This document shows positions 1 through 10,540 of a stretch of DNA of 64,000 bases, piece after piece. The DNA is from Antarcticibacterium sp. 1MA-6-2. Lineage in GTDB: Bacteria > Bacteroidota > Bacteroidia > Flavobacteriales > Flavobacteriaceae. The notes under the pieces were generated by a model. That model saw only the letters and a program-made list of their open reading frames with translations. It searched no databases and was not told the DNA's origin. The number at the start of each line of letters is the position of its first letter. Positions within the stretch are counted from its first letter, which is position 1. The position numbers and the translations under genes are program-made. The stretch lies in assembly GCF_021535135.1 (NCBI RefSeq), contig NZ_CP091036.1, positions 1,054,001 through 1,118,000 of the forward strand. Direction: 5' to 3'.

Positions 1-779
1 CTATTTTCTTTTTTAATAAATTTCCACAAAGGAAAAAGTAAAAGACCTGAAAGAAGAACAGCCCCCACAGAAACCGGATTTTTCAGGAAATCTGAGATGA
101 ACTCCACTTCATTAAAATATCCCCAGGCAATAAGTATAAATCCAATTATTACCAGAACGATTGTAAAAATAGCAGATTTCCGGCTATATAATTTTTTATC
201 TTCCCCTGTTGCTTCTCCAATTAGAAGTGTTGACGCCAGGAAGGCGCAGAGAGCAGCATAGAATAATCCTACCAAAAAAGCAAATAGGTTTAACCACGGT
301 TCCATAAAGATGTCTCGAAACCCATAGTTAATGTAATCTTCAGTAACAATAATTTTTCCTCCTATAAGAGCTCCAAAAGACATTCCCAAAAAAATAGGTG
401 TTATAAAACTTGAAATCCTGAACATCCAGTTGTATAGCACCTGAGATTTATCAATTACAGCATCGTAATGCCTGAAAACAAAAGAAACTCCTCTCATAGT
501 AATACCGAGCAGAACAAGCGTTAGCGGGATATGAAGATAAATAACTACAAGATTAAAGTAAATGGGGAAAGCTACCCACAGAATAACTAGCAAAATGATG
601 AGCCAAATATGGTTTGCCTCCCAAATTGGTCCCATAACCCTGTAAACCGTATTCCTGGTTGTTTCCTTTTCTTTTCCTGAAGAAAATAATTCTACTATCC
701 CCGCCCCAAAGTCAGCTCCTCCCAGTAAGACGTACAGGAAAAAGGAGAACATCAGAAAAAACAGAACTACATATAGCAT
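1..779 (-). CDS. cydB: Cytochrome bd ubiquinol oxidase subunit II (3' end outside window)
   Basis: Reading the minus strand from the ATG at 779 gives an open frame of 259 residues that runs off the window without a stop, so the C-terminus is missing. The N-terminus reads MLYVVLFFLMFSFFLYVLLG and is followed by GADFGAG and GPIWEANHIWL, which are characteristic of CydB, then several hydrophobic segments. CydB is the small membrane subunit that pairs with CydA to oxidise quinol and reduce oxygen to water with high affinity. The start lies 1 nt after the cydA stop, so the two genes are almost certainly co-transcribed and translationally coupled. The TAG at the very edge is not in this frame. Confidence 0.93.
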   Translation of the reverse strand, partial: MLYVVLFFLMFSFFLYVLLGGADFGAGIVELFSSGKEKETTRNTVYRVMGPIWEANHIWLIILLVILWVAFPIYFNLVVIYLHIPLTLVLLGITMRGVSFVFRHYDAVIDKSQVLYNWMFRISSFITPIFLGMSFGALIGGKIIVTEDYINYGFRDIFMEPWLNLFAFLVGLFYAALCAFLASTLLIGEATGEDKKLYSRKSAIFTIVLVIIGFILIAWGYFNEVEFISDFLKNPVSVGAVLLSGLLLFPLWKFIKKEN

Positions 780-780
780 A

Positions 781-2082
781 TCATACAGTTGAAGAATTTA
801 GAGCCTTTATTTGACGGTTCATAAGCCATGTGACTGTGATTGCCAAGATGCTATAGAGAACAACATACATATAGAAGCTGTATTCCATTCCAGGCATTGG
901 TGTTACCGCATCTTTCGTACGCATGATCTTATGGATTATCCAGGGTTGCCTCCCTACTTCAGTAACTACCCATCCTGCTTCAATAGCAATAAATCCCATT
1001 GGTGCAAGGACAATAAAAAGTAACCAGTAAATTTTTGATTTAAACCAGGATTTCTTTTTAAGACTGATAAAATAAATTAATCCAGCCACCATTAATAATG
1101 TACCTATTCCTACCATAATTTGAAATGCTGTATGTACAATAGCCACAGGTGGTAATTCATCATCAGGAAAGTCATTAAGACCTTTAACTTCTGCATCAAA
1201 ATCTCCGAAGGCCAGGAAAGAAAGTGCTTTAGGAATTTCAATTTTGTGGGTTACAAGGCGGTTTTTCTCATCCACGATTCCGCCAAGATAAAGAGGAACA
1301 CCCTTACCTGTTTCGTAATGAGCTTCCATTGCGGCCAGTTTTACGGGCTGTCGCTGTGCGACATCCTTAGCAGAAAGATCTCCGCTCAGAGGTTGCAGGA
1401 AGGCAGCTACAGCTCCAAAGACGATGGCTATTTTAAAGGCCTTTGTATGAAGATCTACTTTTCTTCCTTTAAAGATCTGGAAAGCGTGAATACCTGCGAC
1501 TCCAAAGCTCGTGGCGACAAATGCTGCCAGGGTCATATGCAGCGCCTGTGTAAACCATGCGGGATTTAGAAAAGCCTGAACAGGATCAATATTTAGGAAA
1601 CGTCCATCAACATAATCAAATCCAACGGGGGCGTTCATCCAGCCATTTGCAGAAACTACCAGAATTCCCGATGCCACTCCCGAAAGCCCTATAATAACAC
1701 CAGTAAACCAATGGAATTTTTCTGGTATTTTTCCCCAGCCGTAGAGGTAGAATCCCAGAGCAATTGCTTCCACAAAAAACGCCGCACCTTCCAGGGAAAA
1801 TGGCATTCCAATAATAGGTCCCGCATGCTTCATAAATTCCGGCCAAAGCATTCCAAGTTCAAAGGACAAAGCAGTTCCTGATACTGCACCTGTAACGAAG
1901 AATATGGCTACTCCTTTTTGCCAGCTTTTAGTAAGTTGCAGATAAACAGGATTGCGGGTATTTAACCATTTTTTATGGGAGACTACCATGAAGAACGGCA
2001 TTACCATTCCTATACAGGCAAAGATGATATGGAAGCCAAGGGTAAAGGCCATTTGCAGCCTCGCGAAATCTAAATTTTCCAT
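781..2082 (-). CDS. cydA: Cytochrome bd ubiquinol oxidase subunit I
   Basis: A 433-residue polytopic membrane protein. It starts MENLDFARLQMAFTLGFHII, with the conserved N-terminal His that ligates a haem in this family, and carries the GRQPW motif near the C-terminus (EVGRQPWII) found in nearly all CydA proteins. It is shorter than the roughly 520-residue E. coli CydA; the loss appears to be in the periplasmic Q-loop, as in other short-loop bd oxidases. It binds the haems and the quinol and acts in the inner membrane during microaerobic respiration. It is the first gene of a cydAB operon. I see no cydX-like small ORF in the visible part. Confidence 0.96.
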   Translation of the reverse strand: MENLDFARLQMAFTLGFHIIFACIGMVMPFFMVVSHKKWLNTRNPVYLQLTKSWQKGVAIFFVTGAVSGTALSFELGMLWPEFMKHAGPIIGMPFSLEGAAFFVEAIALGFYLYGWGKIPEKFHWFTGVIIGLSGVASGILVVSANGWMNAPVGFDYVDGRFLNIDPVQAFLNPAWFTQALHMTLAAFVATSFGVAGIHAFQIFKGRKVDLHTKAFKIAIVFGAVAAFLQPLSGDLSAKDVAQRQPVKLAAMEAHYETGKGVPLYLGGIVDEKNRLVTHKIEIPKALSFLAFGDFDAEVKGLNDFPDDELPPVAIVHTAFQIMVGIGTLLMVAGLIYFISLKKKSWFKSKIYWLLFIVLAPMGFIAIEAGWVVTEVGRQPWIIHKIMRTKDAVTPMPGMEYSFYMYVVLYSILAITVTWLMNRQIKALNSSTV

Positions 2083-2278
2083 TCAGGTGAATTCAAGAGA
2101 AAACTACAGGCTTTCTTTGACGTAATTTTCAGGAAATAAATTTACGTAAAAATCATCCCGTTTACCGGAATATGTACTGGTAATTAGTTTCTATTTATAG
2201 AAAAATTTTAAAGCAACCGGAGTTCTCTCTACAGCTAAAACCCAATAGTACCAATCTCTTTAAAGGTGATAAAATTTG

Positions 2279-2587
2279 TCATAACCAAGCCTTCTTGGGA
2301 ATAGCAGGTAGAATATATTTTCGGGTTATATAGACAGCAATAGAAACCGTATTGAAAATACAATTGCAATGGGAATATTTACGAGATTCTCTGCATTTTA
2401 TTAATAGCTCCTGGTTACGAAACGGCCATCACAGCAAAGAGAGAATAAGCTGTTGCTGTCAAAATATTTATAACTAAAAAACAGATCAGAAGCGGGACAG
2501 TGAGAATGGATCCTCCACCGCCAATTAGTTTTGGAATACTACCCCTAAGTAAGGCAGCCGTAAACTCCAAATTTCAATTCTATACAT
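2279..2587 (-). pseudogene. Decayed remnant of a TauE/SafE-family membrane exporter
   Basis: No long ORF survives, but the minus-strand translation contains recognisable TauE/SafE (DUF81) pieces in order: AALLRGSIPKLIGGGGSILT, then VPLLICF..INILTATAYSLF, then NLVNIPIAIVFSIRF, then AVYITRKYILPAIPKKAW followed by TGA. The pieces lie in different frames and are separated by stops, so several indels and nonsense changes have accumulated. Family members are about 260 residues; here only the first third or so remains and the rest is deleted. This is an old genuine pseudogene, unlike the lightly damaged genes elsewhere. The 196 bp between it and cydA shows nothing I can identify apart from being the presumed cyd promoter region. 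Confidence 0.7.
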
Positions 2588-2694
2588 TTTTGGATGTTGA
2601 TATGATATAAAATTAAAATTAAAACTTCACAGAAGTAAAGTTAGTATTACATATTTTGAATCAAGTCCCATAATCTTAGGAGAAATGAGAGATT

Positions 2695-3357
2695 TTAACC
2701 CGGAAGAACATAAAAATAAATAGAAATAAAGTGGCAAAAACTGCCCAAAAGCACGAACAGGTGAAAGATTGCATGATTATACCTGACCTTGTCCAAAAGA
2801 AAAAATCCTGCACCTACTGTATAGGATAATCCCCCGGCAACGAGCCACATAAGACCATGCATATCCAGGTTGCTGATAAGCGGTTTTACTGCGAAAACTA
2901 TGATCCAGCCCATAACGACATACATGATGGTTGAAAGTAGATTGTATCGCCCGGTGTAAAATAATTTTAGTATAATTCCCGTGAGAGCCATAGCCCACAC
3001 AACGCCAAATATTGTCCACCCTATCCATCCGCTGAGTGTAACCAGGGCAAATGGAGTATAAGTACCAGCAATAAGAAGATAGATAGATGCATGATCTAAT
3101 ATATTTAACCTGTATCTTATTTTTGGATTGGTGGCACTGTGGTAAAAAGTTGAAGCCGCATACAGTAATACCATGCTGGCACCAAAAATACTAAAACTTA
3201 CAAGTAGCAGCGAACTTTCTAAACGGGCGGCTTTTACTATAAGCAGGATAAGGCCCAGTATACTCAAACCAAAGCCAAAGCCGTGAGTGATAATGTTTAG
3301 TTTTTCTTCATAGGGAGGGTAATATCCCGGTGAGGGTTCAGTCTTCATGATACTCAA
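2695..3357 (-). CDS. Hemolysin III / PAQR-family membrane protein
   Basis: A 220-residue protein with seven predicted hydrophobic segments. Family hallmarks are present: EEKLNIITHGFG near the N-terminus, STFYHSA, DHASIYLLIAGTYTPF in the middle and NHAIFHLFVLLGSFCHF at the end; the spaced Ser, His and Asp residues form the presumed metal site of the PAQR/HlyIII (YqfA) superfamily. The bacterial function is poorly defined: membrane homeostasis or hydrolase activity has been suggested, and cytolysis by B. cereus HlyIII. The start is probably ATG 3357; a second ATG three codons later is equally possible. It is monocistronic between cyd and sbcD. Confidence 0.88.
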   Translation of the reverse strand: MSIMKTEPSPGYYPPYEEKLNIITHGFGFGLSILGLILLIVKAARLESSLLLVSFSIFGASMVLLYAASTFYHSATNPKIRYRLNILDHASIYLLIAGTYTPFALVTLSGWIGWTIFGVVWAMALTGIILKLFYTGRYNLLSTIMYVVMGWIIVFAVKPLISNLDMHGLMWLVAGGLSYTVGAGFFLLDKVRYNHAIFHLFVLLGSFCHFISIYFYVLPG

Positions 3358-3604
3358 TCTAAAAGAGTTTAAATTTCAGAATATTCCGCTTATTAATCAA
3401 CAAAATAGGGGTATATTCTTTATAAACAACAGTTGAAGAAAGCAATAATCTCTCCATAAATTCTTTCAGAATAAAAACATTTTTTAAAACGCCATGGAAT
3501 GTCACCACTACTTATTAATTATGTATCCATTTTAATTTTTCAGGACTATTCCTGTAGATTTTATTATTTTCGGGACACCGCATAAATCCAGAATTTACAC
3601 TAAT

Positions 3605-4780
3605 ATGAAGATCCTTCATACCGCCGACTGGCATATAGGAAAGAAATTACATAAACATGATCTTTCAGCCGATTTCAATCTATTTATTAAATGGCTGAAA
3701 CGAACAGTCGAAACTGAAAAGGTAGATGTGCTTCTCGTATCCGGAGATGTTTTTGATCTTGCTAATCCTTCTTCTGAGGCTCGCAAGCAATACTATCGTT
3801 CTCTAATGGAGCTGAAAAAGCTGAATGTAAAGATCATACTCACAGGTGGAAACCACGACTCTCCCTCCATGCTTGATGCTCCGGGAGAAATTCTTCGGGA
3901 ACTGGACATGCACGTGATTGGAGGTTTGCCGGAAAAACTGGAAGAGGTGATCATTCCCGTAAATAATACAGCAGGAAATACAGAAGTTGTGATTGTAGCA
4001 CTCCCCTTCCTTCGGGATTCTGATCTTCGCACCGCTGCTGACGGGACCAACTATGAGGACCGACTTGAAGCTGTGAGAAAAGGCATTCAAAAAGTATTTT
4101 CTAATGCTGCGGAAATCTGCAGAGAGAAGTATCCCGGTGTGCCTGCAGTTGCAATGGGGCATCTTTTTGCTGCCGGAGCAGAAACATCAGAAAGTGAAAG
4201 GGATATCCAAATAGGAAATCAGGCAGCATTTAATGCACTGCAGTTCGGAGATTATTTTAATTATATAGCCCTGGGTCACATTCATAAACCTCAAAAGGTG
4301 AATGCTGCTGTCCCTGCGTATTACAGCGGCTCACCAATTCCCCTTTCTTTTAGTGAACGAAAAGATGAAAAGAGGGTCCTTATCTTTGAATCAGGCAATG
4401 CTGTAGACCCAAAAAGCCTTCCGGTTCCCGTTTTCAGGAAACTGTTAAAGATAAGCGGAAACCTGGAAGACCTGGAAATTAAACTAAGGGACCCGGGGGA
4501 AAATTTTGAATTAAACTCACTCCTGGAGATTGAGCTAAAAGAAGAAAATTACGATGCTAATAAGATCTTTTTACTTGATGAACTGGTTACTAATTTCGAT
4601 AAACCCGGTTTTGAAATTGTAAAACACCGTGCAACTTTTAAAAATCAAATAAAAGGTGCAGCTCAACTTTATGAAGATCGTCAACTGGAAGATCTAACTC
4701 CCAGAGAAGTTTTTCATGAACTCATAGCAAATCATGATTATGACGGGGAAACACATAGGGAGATCACTAAGCGCTTTTGA
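3605..4780 (+). CDS. sbcD: Exonuclease SbcD (Mre11-type nuclease subunit)
   Basis: A 391-residue calcineurin-like phosphoesterase. All metal-binding motifs are visible in order: DWHIG at residues 8-12, GDVFD at about 47, GGNHD at about 81, GHLFAAG at about 190 and GHIHKPQ at about 220. SbcD is the nuclease of the SbcCD complex, which cleaves DNA hairpins and protein-blocked ends during recombination and repair in the cytoplasm. The sbcC reading frame begins 45 nt downstream on the same strand, the usual sbcDC operon arrangement. The length is normal for the family and the gene is intact. Confidence 0.95.
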   Translation: MKILHTADWHIGKKLHKHDLSADFNLFIKWLKRTVETEKVDVLLVSGDVFDLANPSSEARKQYYRSLMELKKLNVKIILTGGNHDSPSMLDAPGEILRELDMHVIGGLPEKLEEVIIPVNNTAGNTEVVIVALPFLRDSDLRTAADGTNYEDRLEAVRKGIQKVFSNAAEICREKYPGVPAVAMGHLFAAGAETSESERDIQIGNQAAFNALQFGDYFNYIALGHIHKPQKVNAAVPAYYSGSPIPLSFSERKDEKRVLIFESGNAVDPKSLPVPVFRKLLKISGNLEDLEIKLRDPGENFELNSLLEIELKEENYDANKIFLLDELVTNFDKPGFEIVKHRATFKNQIKGAAQLYEDRQLEDLTPREVFHELIANHDYDGETHREITKRF

Positions 4781-4825
4781 CGAACTGCTGGAGGAAGTAA
4801 ATCAAACCGAAAACCCTGCAGCTTA

Positions 4826-7800
4826 ATGAAAATTTTAAAAATTGAATTTCGAAATATTAATTCCTTACGGGGAACAAATCTTATTGATTTTACTGCAGAA
4901 CCTTTTACTACCAATTCGCTCTTTGCAATTACAGGTCCTACCGGAAGTGGGAAAAGCACTATTCTGGATGTAATTTCTCTCGCACTGTTCAACCAGGTTC
5001 CACGACTGGGAAAAATAACGAGGAACGAGATTATTTCAAAGGGGGCAATTCTTACAAGAAACCAGCAGGAAGCTTTTGCCAAAGTAACTTATGAAAGTAA
5101 ATCGGGTATTTATACCTCACACTGGAGTATTTCCACAGCAAGAACGGGAAATCTCCGCGAGTATGAACTGGAGATCATTAACGAGGCAACAGGTGCTGTT
5201 CTCGATCTCAAAAAATCTGATGTGCCAGCAAAAAATGAGGAGCTTATAGGTTTAAATTACAACCAGTTCATAAAATCTGTACTTCTTGCACAGGGAGAAT
5301 TTGCTCAGTTTCTTAAAGCAAAAAAAGATGAACGGGGAGAATTGCTGGAGAAAATTACGGGGACAGGAATTTACTTAAGCAGTTAGGAAGGATGGCTTTT
5401 GAAAAATTTAAGAGGGTAAATGTAGAAATTCAAAAGCAACAGGATACTATTGAGGTTATCAGAAAAGATCTGCTTGAGGAGGAACAGGTTATAGACCTTA
5501 CTGAAGAACTTCAACAAAAGGAGAATAACTGCAAACCTCTCGAGGAAGAACTTAAAGATCTTGAGAGAAACCTTCAGCTAAAAAAAACTATAGAAGAACA
5601 ACTAAAGGAGATTGACAATCTTTCAGCTGAAAGAGAATCTGCCGAGCTGAGCCTGAAGGAATTTGTTGATGCAAATGGTTTAAAAATTCAGCAGCATGAG
5701 AAATTGCGGGATTATGCTGAAGAATTGCGAAACTGGAGTACTTACGAAAGAATGTGCCGATCTCGATATAGATTACGGCGGAAAAAGAAACAGGCGCGAA
5801 GAAAACATCCGGGAGATCCAAAACTGCCTGAAGGATGTTAGCGGCTTTACCCGCCTTGAAATAGCCCAGGAAGAAGTAGAAGAGCGATTGAATGAATTTG
5901 CGTCGCGGGTTAGAGCTATCCAAAATGATCTGGACCAAAAGCTGGTGGAATACAAACGGCTTCAGGACGTGTTCCAAACAGAAACCCGGGAACTGCCGTG
6001 TAAACTAAATGAAAAAGATCCTGAAGGTACCCGGCAACAGCTTGAGGAGTTGAAAACTAAGGCACATACTAAGATTTCTGAATTAAAGGAAGATCTTAAA
6101 GATTTAGATCTTGAGGAGCCTGACAAAGAAAGAACAAGGATAAGAAAGAACCTGGCAGAAGCCAGGGAGGCCCAGGCCGAAGCAGAAAAACTTAGCCGTA
6201 CAGCTGCTGAAATTGAGCGGTTAAAAGTTGAAGCAGAAAAGCTAAAGCCCCTGGTACAAAATCTTCCAAACGAAATTAAAGAAGGTGAAAAGAATCTTAT
6301 TAGCCTTAGAGATAAAATTGAAATTATAAGCCTGAAAAGGGAAAATCAGTTATTGTTAGCTAATCTTGAAGATTACCGTACCCATTTAAAAGACGGAAAT
6401 CCCTGCCCTCTTTGCGGATCAGAAAATCATCCTTATGCTAAGGATCTCCCTAAAAAAGACCATTCCCTTGACAACGAATTAAAAACCGCAGAAGAAGAGT
6501 TCTCCTCACGCCATGGAAAAATAGCCGCTTTAAAGGCTACTTTAGCTCATCATGAAAGGAACCTGAAAGAAGTTAACTTTCAAAAAAATGAGCTGGCAGA
6601 AAAACTTGTGATCCTGGAAGAAAAGTTTTCTAATAAATACTCCTTTCTTCAAAAAGGGGGACAAAAGGAATGGAGGGAAATTTGTGATAGGTTAGATAAC
6701 CTGCTATATAAGTTAGATCTATTTGAAAGACAAAACCGAAGCCTCACCTGCGTTGAAATAGGTTTACCGCTTATAAAACAAATGATGCAGGTAAGTGCAG
6801 AGGGAAAGGAATTGCGGGAAAAACTTACTTCCCTCTATAGTGGGAAAGATATAAACTTTGACACTCAAAGATTTCAAACCCGCTGGACGAAATTACGGGA
6901 ACTGGAAAAAGCAGTGGGGGAACAATTAAAGGAACTCCAGGAAAAAATTGACAGAACTGGAAAAAACCTGAAAGAACTTGAAAATGACCTTACCTCAAAA
7001 GTGACTGCGCAGGGTTTTGAAAGTATTTCACTTGCCGGAGAATCACTCTTGCCTGAGCCGGAATATTATAGGCTGCATAGCCAAAAAGATAAGATCCAAA
7101 AATCTATTGACAGGAATAACGAATCTTTAAGGCTGCTCAATAGCCAATTAGAAAAATCTAAGAAAGATGATGTGGAACAACCTGCAGAGGAGCTAAGGCA
7201 GTTGCAACGGGAAAAATCCCTAAGGTTTGAAAAAGTTAAAGATGATTGCCAGGAGTTGAAGCGCAAACTTATGAACGACAGGGAAAACCGGGAGAAAATA
7301 ATTAAGATCAAGGAAGAAATTGGTGAAAAAGAGAAGCAAATTAAGCGTTGGCGGTTACTCAATGAACTTATTGGAGATTCTACAGGTAAAAAATTTAATG
7401 ATTTTGCCCAGGACCTTAGCCTCACCCAATTACTACACCTGGCTAATATTCGATTAAAGGACTTAAGTGACAGGTACCGTATAGATAAACCGCGAAACGA
7501 AGAAGACGATGGCCTGGTAGCAATTGATGAACATATGGGCGGCCAGCGAAGATCTGTCAAAACACTTTCGGGAGGGGAAACATTTATTCTTAGTCTTTCT
7601 ATGGCATTGGCATTAAGTGACCTTGCATCCAAAAATGTGGAGATCAATAGTTTGTTCATTGATGAGGGATTTGGCACCCTGGATCCTGAAACACTGGACC
7701 AGACATTAGATACTTTAGAAAAATTGCAGGCAGAGTCCTCCAAAACTATTGGAATAATTAGTCACGTGGATTCTTTAAAAGAACGTATAGCCACTCAAAT

Positions 7801-7852
7801 TCAACTTACCAGAAATGGTCAGGGTTACAGCAGCCTGAAAGTTATTGGCTGA
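4826..7852 (+). pseudogene. sbcC: Exonuclease SbcC (Rad50-like ATPase), interrupted by two compensating frameshifts
   Basis: The full span is 3027 nt, about 1008 residues, normal for SbcC. The N-terminus carries the Walker A loop GPTGSGKST, the centre a long coiled coil with the zinc-hook CPLCG near 6406, and the C-terminus the ABC signature LSGGETF and Walker B FIDEGFGTLD. The first frame stops at 5386 just after GTGIY; the sequence continues one frame over (MAFEKFKRVN from 5392), then returns to the original frame near 5735-5765 (DLDIDYGG onwards). The shifts fit loss of one base near 5362 and gain of one base near 5750. Either the gene is newly inactivated or the two indels are sequencing errors. 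It would pair with SbcD just upstream. Confidence 0.88.
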
Positions 7853-8001
7853 AGGAGAGGAACAGTATTTCCCGCCCTGGGATTATTTTGAACTTTCTAT
7901 TTTTAGTTTAACTGGTACAACAACTGTTAAGTGTTTATTAAGCAGGTTGGATTACTAGCTAACTAGTACTATATTAGGTAAGTAACACAATAATCACGGC
8001 T

Positions 8002-9132
8002 ATGGAATTTAAAAATTTACTATTATCTATTAATTTATTATTTTTTTGTTTCCTTCTAACAAGTCCTTCTTTTGCGCAGAAATCCACAGTGCAAAGAGAG
8101 GAAGGAGCCATTACTATTGAAGTAATAGCAGAAGAACTTGAGCATCCATGGGGAATGACATTCCTTCCCGATGAAAGATTACTGGTCACTGAACGTTCGG
8201 GAAATTTAAGAATTTTAGATTCCGTAGAAGGACTTTCTCAACCTTTGCAGGGAACTCCTGAAGTTTTTGCCCGGGGACAGGGAGGATTATTTGATGTAGC
8301 ACTTGATCCTGATTTCAACGAAAACAAAAAGGTCTATTTAACTTTTGCAGAACCCGGGAAAGATAGTACGGCCACTACAGCCCTGGGTATAGGAATTTTT
8401 GAAAATGACCGCCTTAACGACTTTAAAGTTATTTTTAGAATGGAACCTGCCATTAAAGGGCCTAACCATTTTGGTGGAAGAATCTCCTTCACACCCGATG
8501 GTCATATCCTTTTAACTCTGGCGGAAAGATTTCAATTTGATCCTGCACAGGATAATTCAAATCATTTGGGAACAATTGTAAGGATAAATAAGGATGGTTC
8601 TGTTCCGCAGGACAATCCATTTGTAAAAGAGGAAAATGCAAAAAATGAGATATGGTCTTATGGCCATCGAAATATTGAAAGTGCAGCAATAGATCCCAAA
8701 ACAGGAAATTTTTGGATAGCTGAAATGGGACCTATGGGAGGTGATGAATTTAACCTGGTTAAAGCCGGAAAAAATTATGGCTGGCCGCTGGTAAGTTGGG
8801 GTGATAATTATGATGGAAGTGAAATTCCCGACCCTGACACCAGACTGGAATTCGAAAATGCAAAAATTGTTTGGACGCCTACAATTTCTCCTTCAGGAAT
8901 GATTTTCTATGATGGAAAGATGTATCCGGAATGGCAAAATCACGCACTTATAGGGGGTTTGACCAGCAGCGGAATAGTTGTGGTAAAAGTTAATGAAGAA
9001 AATGCTGAAGAGGTGGAAAGAATTCCTCTTGTAGCACGAATTAGAGATGTTGAACAAGCACCAGATGGTTCTGTAATTGTCATAACAGATGACAAAAATG
9101 GAAAAGTTTTAAGACTTGGAAAATTGAAATAG
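8002..9132 (+). CDS. PQQ-dependent sugar dehydrogenase (glucose/sorbosone dehydrogenase family)
   Basis: A 376-residue secreted protein. The first 26 residues form a signal peptide ending SPSFAQ. The mature part is a six-bladed beta-propeller of the soluble aldose dehydrogenase (YliI/Asd) family: LEHPWGMTFLPDERLLVTER, GLFDVALDPDF, NHFGGRISFTPDGHILLT, YGHRNIE and EMGPMGGDEFN are typical conserved stretches around the PQQ and calcium sites. It probably oxidises sugars in the periplasm when PQQ is available; whether this host makes PQQ is not shown here. Monocistronic, with a clear start at the signal peptide. Confidence 0.9.
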   Translation: MEFKNLLLSINLLFFCFLLTSPSFAQKSTVQREEGAITIEVIAEELEHPWGMTFLPDERLLVTERSGNLRILDSVEGLSQPLQGTPEVFARGQGGLFDVALDPDFNENKKVYLTFAEPGKDSTATTALGIGIFENDRLNDFKVIFRMEPAIKGPNHFGGRISFTPDGHILLTLAERFQFDPAQDNSNHLGTIVRINKDGSVPQDNPFVKEENAKNEIWSYGHRNIESAAIDPKTGNFWIAEMGPMGGDEFNLVKAGKNYGWPLVSWGDNYDGSEIPDPDTRLEFENAKIVWTPTISPSGMIFYDGKMYPEWQNHALIGGLTSSGIVVVKVNEENAEEVERIPLVARIRDVEQAPDGSVIVITDDKNGKVLRLGKLK

Positions 9133-9195
9133 AAGACTAAAAATACTATTCTTGCGGGATATTAAAAAATAAACTATTTTTAAAAATTCTCTACC

Positions 9196-10408
9196 ATTAA
9201 AAACCATAACAGTATCAATTCAACAACAGAATACCCATCGATCATAGCAGACGTTGCTGCTGTCAATAGAATTCCTATTGTACCTCAATTGCTCGACGTT
9301 GTATGCCGAACAATCAAGTCTTCGTTTTGCAGCTATTGCCCGTGTTACCGAAGACAAATGGGTCACCTGCACAACAAGAGACGATCTTTCCTTCGGGCTT
9401 AAACCGGGAGACGAACTTCAAGTTGAAACAACAATTTGTACAGAGGTTCGAAGCAAAAAAGAAGCCGTGTATATTGAAAATGTTCCTGAAGACGAATTTT
9501 TTTGTGATCACCCCACCCCTGCTCTTTATGGCTTTAAAAGTTATGTTTCTGTTCCAATTTACAGGAAGAATGGATCCTTCTTTGGAACTCTTTGTGCGCT
9601 CGATCCGGAACCTGCAAAAGTAAATACTGAAGAAGTCAGGGGAATGTTCAACCTGTTTGCTGATTTAATATCATTCCATCTTGATGCTGTTCAGGAAAAG
9701 GAAATTGCTGAAAAGCAACTTGAAGAGGAACTCTATAATTCTGAACTTCGGGAGCAGTTTATTGCAATTTTAGGACACGATTTAAAAAATCCTATAGCAA
9801 CAATGAGAATGTGTTCCGATATTCTTTTAAAACTTTCAAAGGAGGATCTTGTGCTGCGCAATGCCAAAATGATAAAATCCACAACTTTTAGGATGCAGGC
9901 ATTGATTGAAAATATTTTAGATTTTGCTAGAGGAAAATTAGGAGAAGGTATAAAGTTGACGAAGACAGATGACATTGGGGAACTGGAAAAAGCCTTATTA
10001 CAAGTTATCAATGAAATAAAAGCAATGTCACCCGGAAGGAAAATAGAAACAGAAATTATCCTGGAAGAGAGTGCCAACAATGATCCTGACAGGGTTGCAC
10101 AACTTTTTTCTAATTTACTTGGAAATGCTGATACCCACGGTTCTGAGGATACTCCTATCAAGGCCAGTGTCATATCCAGAAACGGAGAGTTTAAACTTTC
10201 TGTAATTAATAAAGGAGAAAAAATTTCTGAAACTGCTATGGAACACCTATTTCAGCCGTTTTATAAAAACAGTGTAAATCCCGGAAAAGAAGGATTGGGA
10301 TTAGGTCTTTTTATAGCTTCTGAAATTGCCCGTGCTCACGACGGTGAAATTCTTGTAACTTCAACTGAAGAAGAAACCTGTTTTAAATTTGTGATGTCAA
10401 CAAATTAG
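9196..10408 (+). pseudogene. GAF-domain sensor histidine kinase with a frameshifted N-terminus
   Basis: The main frame (9254-10408) encodes the bulk of a GAF domain (RFAAIARVTEDKWVTC, STATE-like TICTEV, GFKSYVSVPIYRKNGSFFGT), a HisKA box with phospho-acceptor His (FIAILGHDLKNPIATM) and a HATPase domain (LLGNADTHG, GLGLGLFIASEIA). The proper GAF start lies upstream in another frame: ADVAAVNRIPIVPQLLDVVC is read from 9208 onward, and a single inserted base at about 9310 separates the two. No ATG, GTG or TTG is seen before it; an ATT at 9196 is where the start would be expected. The kinase has no membrane segment, so it is cytoplasmic. It is convergent with the response regulator downstream, which may or may not be its partner. 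Confidence 0.78.
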
Positions 10409-10476
10409 GCTTTTCTACGGGGGAGGTATTTCGGCTTCTGGGTAGGATAATGACATTAAAAATATGGCAAAAAAAG

Positions 10477-10536
10477 ATGCTTAGCCCAGGCTCCGCAAAC
10501 AGTCCCTACACTGTTTACTTCACAAGAACTAAGCAT
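10477..10536. terminator. Nested stem-loop between convergent genes
   Basis: The outer arms ATGCTTAG (10477-10484) and CTAAGCAT (10529-10536) are exact inverted repeats and enclose an inner perfect hairpin, AAACAGT (10497-10503) with ACTGTTT (10510-10516). The element sits between the converging histidine kinase and response regulator genes and probably works as a bidirectional terminator, although it has no long T tract. Confidence 0.5.
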
Positions 10537-10540
10537 TTCA

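Noticed and set aside
5362..5765. Programmed ribosomal frameshifting in sbcC
   Set aside because: No slippery heptamer or downstream pseudoknot is evident and sbcC is not known to use it; the number of other indels in the window makes error or mutation more likely.
7066..7743. 225-codon minus-strand ORF inside sbcC
   Set aside because: Serine/leucine-rich antisense shadow of the SbcC coiled coil with no domain and no promoter.
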